Assembly: GCF_014332695.1 (NCBI RefSeq)
Contig: NZ_MBUA01000001.1
Coordinates: forward strand, 744,001-808,000
Source: Flavihumibacter stibioxidans
Lineage (GTDB): Bacteria > Bacteroidota > Bacteroidia > Chitinophagales > Chitinophagaceae
DNA: 64,000 nt
Direction of reading: 5' to 3'
The notes under the pieces are model-generated. The model did not search any database. It was not told the DNA's origin and saw only the letters and a program-made list of their open reading frames with translations. The translations under genes and the position numbers were made by a program. This document shows, piece after piece, positions 62,248-64,000 of this stretch (the stretch's first letter is position 1; each line of letters opens with the position of its first letter).

Positions 62248-63657
62248 ATGGCAGTTGTTGACCTGGTAATGCCTAAAATGGGAGAAAGTATCATGGAAGC
62301 CACCATTCTCAAGTGGCTTAAGAACCCCGGCGATACTGTAAAACAGGATGAAACCGTACTCGAAATCGCAACGGATAAAGTTGACAGTGAAGTGCCCAGC
62401 ACCACAGAGGGCGTGCTCGAAGAAGTCCTTTTCAATGTAAATGATGTTGTTCCGGTTGGTACCGTGATCGCCCGTATTCGAAGCGGTGCGGCAGAACCGG
62501 TTTCTGCACCCGCACCTTTGACCAGCCAGGAGGCAATACCTGAACCCGTTCGGGCCGCCCCTGTTGTTATGGCTGAATCTATTGCTGCCACCCATACTAT
62601 TCCAGGTAATGGCAACCGTTTTTATTCTCCGCTGGTGTTGAATATAGCTGCCAGCGAGGGAGTTTCCATGGTTGAACTGGAAACCATTCCGGGCACCGGC
62701 AATGAGGGAAGAGTTACAAAAAAAGATATCCTGCAATTTGTTGAAGATAAAAAAAATGGTATAATCACTGCCCGCCCTGCTGCCAGTCCGATTGTGCCGG
62801 CCACACCAGTGGTTGCGGCGCCACCAACCATTCCGGTTCAGCCTGCGGCCCCCGCACCCGCACCTGCAGTTTCACCCGCTTCCTCTGCTCCTGCCGCAGC
62901 CCCAGCCATGGCAGCCGAAACCGAAGCCAGGATTGCCGCTTATGGCAATAATGTGGAGATCATCGAAATGGATCGGATGCGCAAACTTATTGCCGACCAT
63001 ATGGTGAAGAGCAAGGCCACCAGCCCCCATGTAACAAGTTTCACGGAAGCTGATGTCACCAACCTGGTATTATGGCGCGACAAGGTAAAAAACCAGTTCC
63101 TGAAACAGGAAGGCACTAAAATCACCTTCACGCCCCTTTTCATTGAAGCCATTGTAAAGTGTATTAAAAAATACCCGCTCATCAACAGCAGTGTAGTAGG
63201 CGATAAGATCATCATAAAAAAAGATATCAATATTGGAATGGCAACCGCCCTTCCTTCCGGTAACCTGATCGTTCCGGTTATCAGGAATGCAGACCAGCTA
63301 AACCTGGTGGGACTGGCAAAACAGGTAAACGGAATGGCTGACAATGCCCGCCTTGGAAAACTGAAACCCGAAGACACCCAGAACGGAACTTTTACGCTTA
63401 CCAATGTGGGTACTTTCGGCAGCCTGATGGGCACGCCTATCATCCCCCAGCCACAGGTAGCCATACTTGCAGTGGGCGCCATCAAGAAAAGACCTGTGGT
63501 TATTGAAACAGCACAGGGCGATTCCATCGCCATCCGGCATATGATGTACCTGAGTATGAGCTATGACCACCGTATCATCGACGGAAGCCTGGGAGCCACT
63601 TTCCTGACTGCCGTTGCCAGGGAACTGGAGCATTTTGATCCGCAGCGCGAGATCTGA
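62248..63657 (+). CDS. 2-oxoacid dehydrogenase E2 (dihydrolipoamide acyltransferase)
   Basis: A 469-residue E2 core subunit. One lipoyl domain (residues 1-78) carries the lipoyl lysine in EIATDKVDSE (Lys44). A peripheral-subunit binding domain (YSPLVLNIAASEGVSMVELE and GRVTKKDILQFV) lies near residues 120-165. A Pro/Ala-rich linker follows (about 175-220). The catalytic domain ends with SYDHRIIDGSLGATFLTA, holding the active-site His. It likely belongs to a branched-chain or pyruvate-type complex; E1 is not in the window and E3 (lpdA) is 13 kb away. No neighbours share its unit. Confidence 0.93.
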   Translation: MAVVDLVMPKMGESIMEATILKWLKNPGDTVKQDETVLEIATDKVDSEVPSTTEGVLEEVLFNVNDVVPVGTVIARIRSGAAEPVSAPAPLTSQEAIPEPVRAAPVVMAESIAATHTIPGNGNRFYSPLVLNIAASEGVSMVELETIPGTGNEGRVTKKDILQFVEDKKNGIITARPAASPIVPATPVVAAPPTIPVQPAAPAPAPAVSPASSAPAAAPAMAAETEARIAAYGNNVEIIEMDRMRKLIADHMVKSKATSPHVTSFTEADVTNLVLWRDKVKNQFLKQEGTKITFTPLFIEAIVKCIKKYPLINSSVVGDKIIIKKDINIGMATALPSGNLIVPVIRNADQLNLVGLAKQVNGMADNARLGKLKPEDTQNGTFTLTNVGTFGSLMGTPIIPQPQVAILAVGAIKKRPVVIETAQGDSIAIRHMMYLSMSYDHRIIDGSLGATFLTAVARELEHFDPQREI

Positions 63658-63684
63658 ATCACCTGGAAAAACTGATTTGAAATA

Positions 63685-64000
63685 TTATTCTGCAGAAGGC
63701 TGACCGAATTTTTCGTGGAAAAAGGTCAGCCTTCTTCCTTTTTTCTTCACGATAAATAAATTGTCGTAGGCTGCATCCGGAAGATCTGACAGATAAACCT
63801 TACCTGTTAGTCCATTCACCAGGTCATCCACTGTATTGCTGTGACCAACAATCAGGATATTCTTTTTAAGCGATTTGAATTGAGCAATCAACAGGCTATC
63901 CACCTTTCCGTAATGCCTGATCCTCAGGCCTTCAGATTCGGCAAAAGGGGCAGCTGTCTGAATTGTCCGGACTGTGTTGGTCGAATAAACGTAACCAACC
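63685..64000 (-). CDS. Histidine phosphatase family protein (partial, 5' end outside window)
   Basis: The last 104 codons of a gene entering from the right edge. The visible part has VYSTNTVRTIQTAAPFAESE, a typical phosphoglycerate-mutase-like loop with the conserved arginine, and NILIVGHSNTVDDLVNGL, holding the second catalytic histidine. The first RHG motif must lie beyond base 64000. It ends PSAE. SixA-like or phosphoglycerate-mutase-like proteins vary widely in substrate, so no specific role is given. Confidence 0.85.
   Translation of the reverse strand, partial: VGYVYSTNTVRTIQTAAPFAESEGLRIRHYGKVDSLLIAQFKSLKKNILIVGHSNTVDDLVNGLTGKVYLSDLPDAAYDNLFIVKKKGRRLTFFHEKFGQPSAE
63696..63741 (+). terminator. 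Terminator of the E2 gene, inside the phosphatase coding end
   Basis: AAGGCTGACC (63696-63705) pairs with GGTCAGCCTT (63724-63733); inside, TTTTTC pairs with GAAAAA around GTG. A pyrimidine-rich, T-rich stretch follows on the plus strand. Confidence 0.7.

Overview
The window looks like chromosomal DNA of a member of the Bacteroidota, most likely the Chitinophagaceae (class Chitinophagia). Several signs agree. Three secreted proteins end in type IX secretion (T9SS) type A sorting domains. SecD and SecF are fused in one 1038-residue protein. There is a BshB1 bacillithiol enzyme, a nusB-DUF1573-yajC-coaE cluster, and many start sites preceded by the Bacteroidota -7 promoter element TAnnTTTG. I found no tRNA, rRNA, CRISPR array, transposase or prophage gene. 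The family-level placement is inference.

Region 1 (1-15793, all on the minus strand) is an exopolysaccharide locus of the Wzx/Wzy type. In transcription order it encodes an outer-membrane Wza-like lipoprotein, a Wzc-like chain-length protein whose kinase motifs are degenerate, a Wzx flippase, a Wzy-like polymerase, two GT4 glycosyltransferases, a FemAB/GNAT-like acyltransferase, a GINT1-type beta-propeller protein, an MBOAT O-acyltransferase with its SGNH-like partner, a third GT4 enzyme, and a second MBOAT plus SGNH pair that runs off the left edge. The duplicated MBOAT/SGNH cassette suggests a polymer with two O-acylation steps. No initiating sugar-phosphate transferase lies in the window.

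Region 2 (15794-21990) is an 877-bp gene-free stretch, then a secreted heparin-lyase-like protein with seven PKD-type repeats, then a secreted SGNH acetylesterase-like protein. Both carry T9SS tails. Lying beside a locus that makes an acylated polymer, they may trim or anchor that polymer (inference).

Region 3 (22335-41779) is mostly housekeeping: groES-groEL, nusB-DUF1573-yajC-coaE, an aminotransferase, secDF, an A-type Fe-S carrier, an acyl-CoA mutase large subunit, an M20 amidohydrolase, glnS, yggS, an acyl-CoA dehydrogenase and a TPMT-like methyltransferase. Region 4 (41836-52059) has agmatine-to-putrescine genes (aguA, aguB), a fatty acid desaturase, bshB1, a DEAD-box helicase, lpdA, an outer-membrane protein, a secreted M43 metalloprotease and a glutaminyl cyclase. 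Region 5 (52066-64000) has an envelope operon (large TPR protein, outer-membrane beta-barrel, membrane-anchored HU/CCDC81-like protein, methyltransferase), then DoxX, a thioesterase, a PBP4-type carboxypeptidase, cinA, a 2-oxoacid dehydrogenase E2 subunit and the end of a histidine phosphatase.

Non-coding signals of note: a 44-bp near-perfect inverted repeat over the aguB start; a 29-bp palindrome present twice (33608 and 44992); a CTAAC-N4-GTTAG palindrome and a possible folded RNA between the acyl-CoA dehydrogenase and the methyltransferase; and two intrinsic terminators that lie inside the 3' coding ends of convergent genes.
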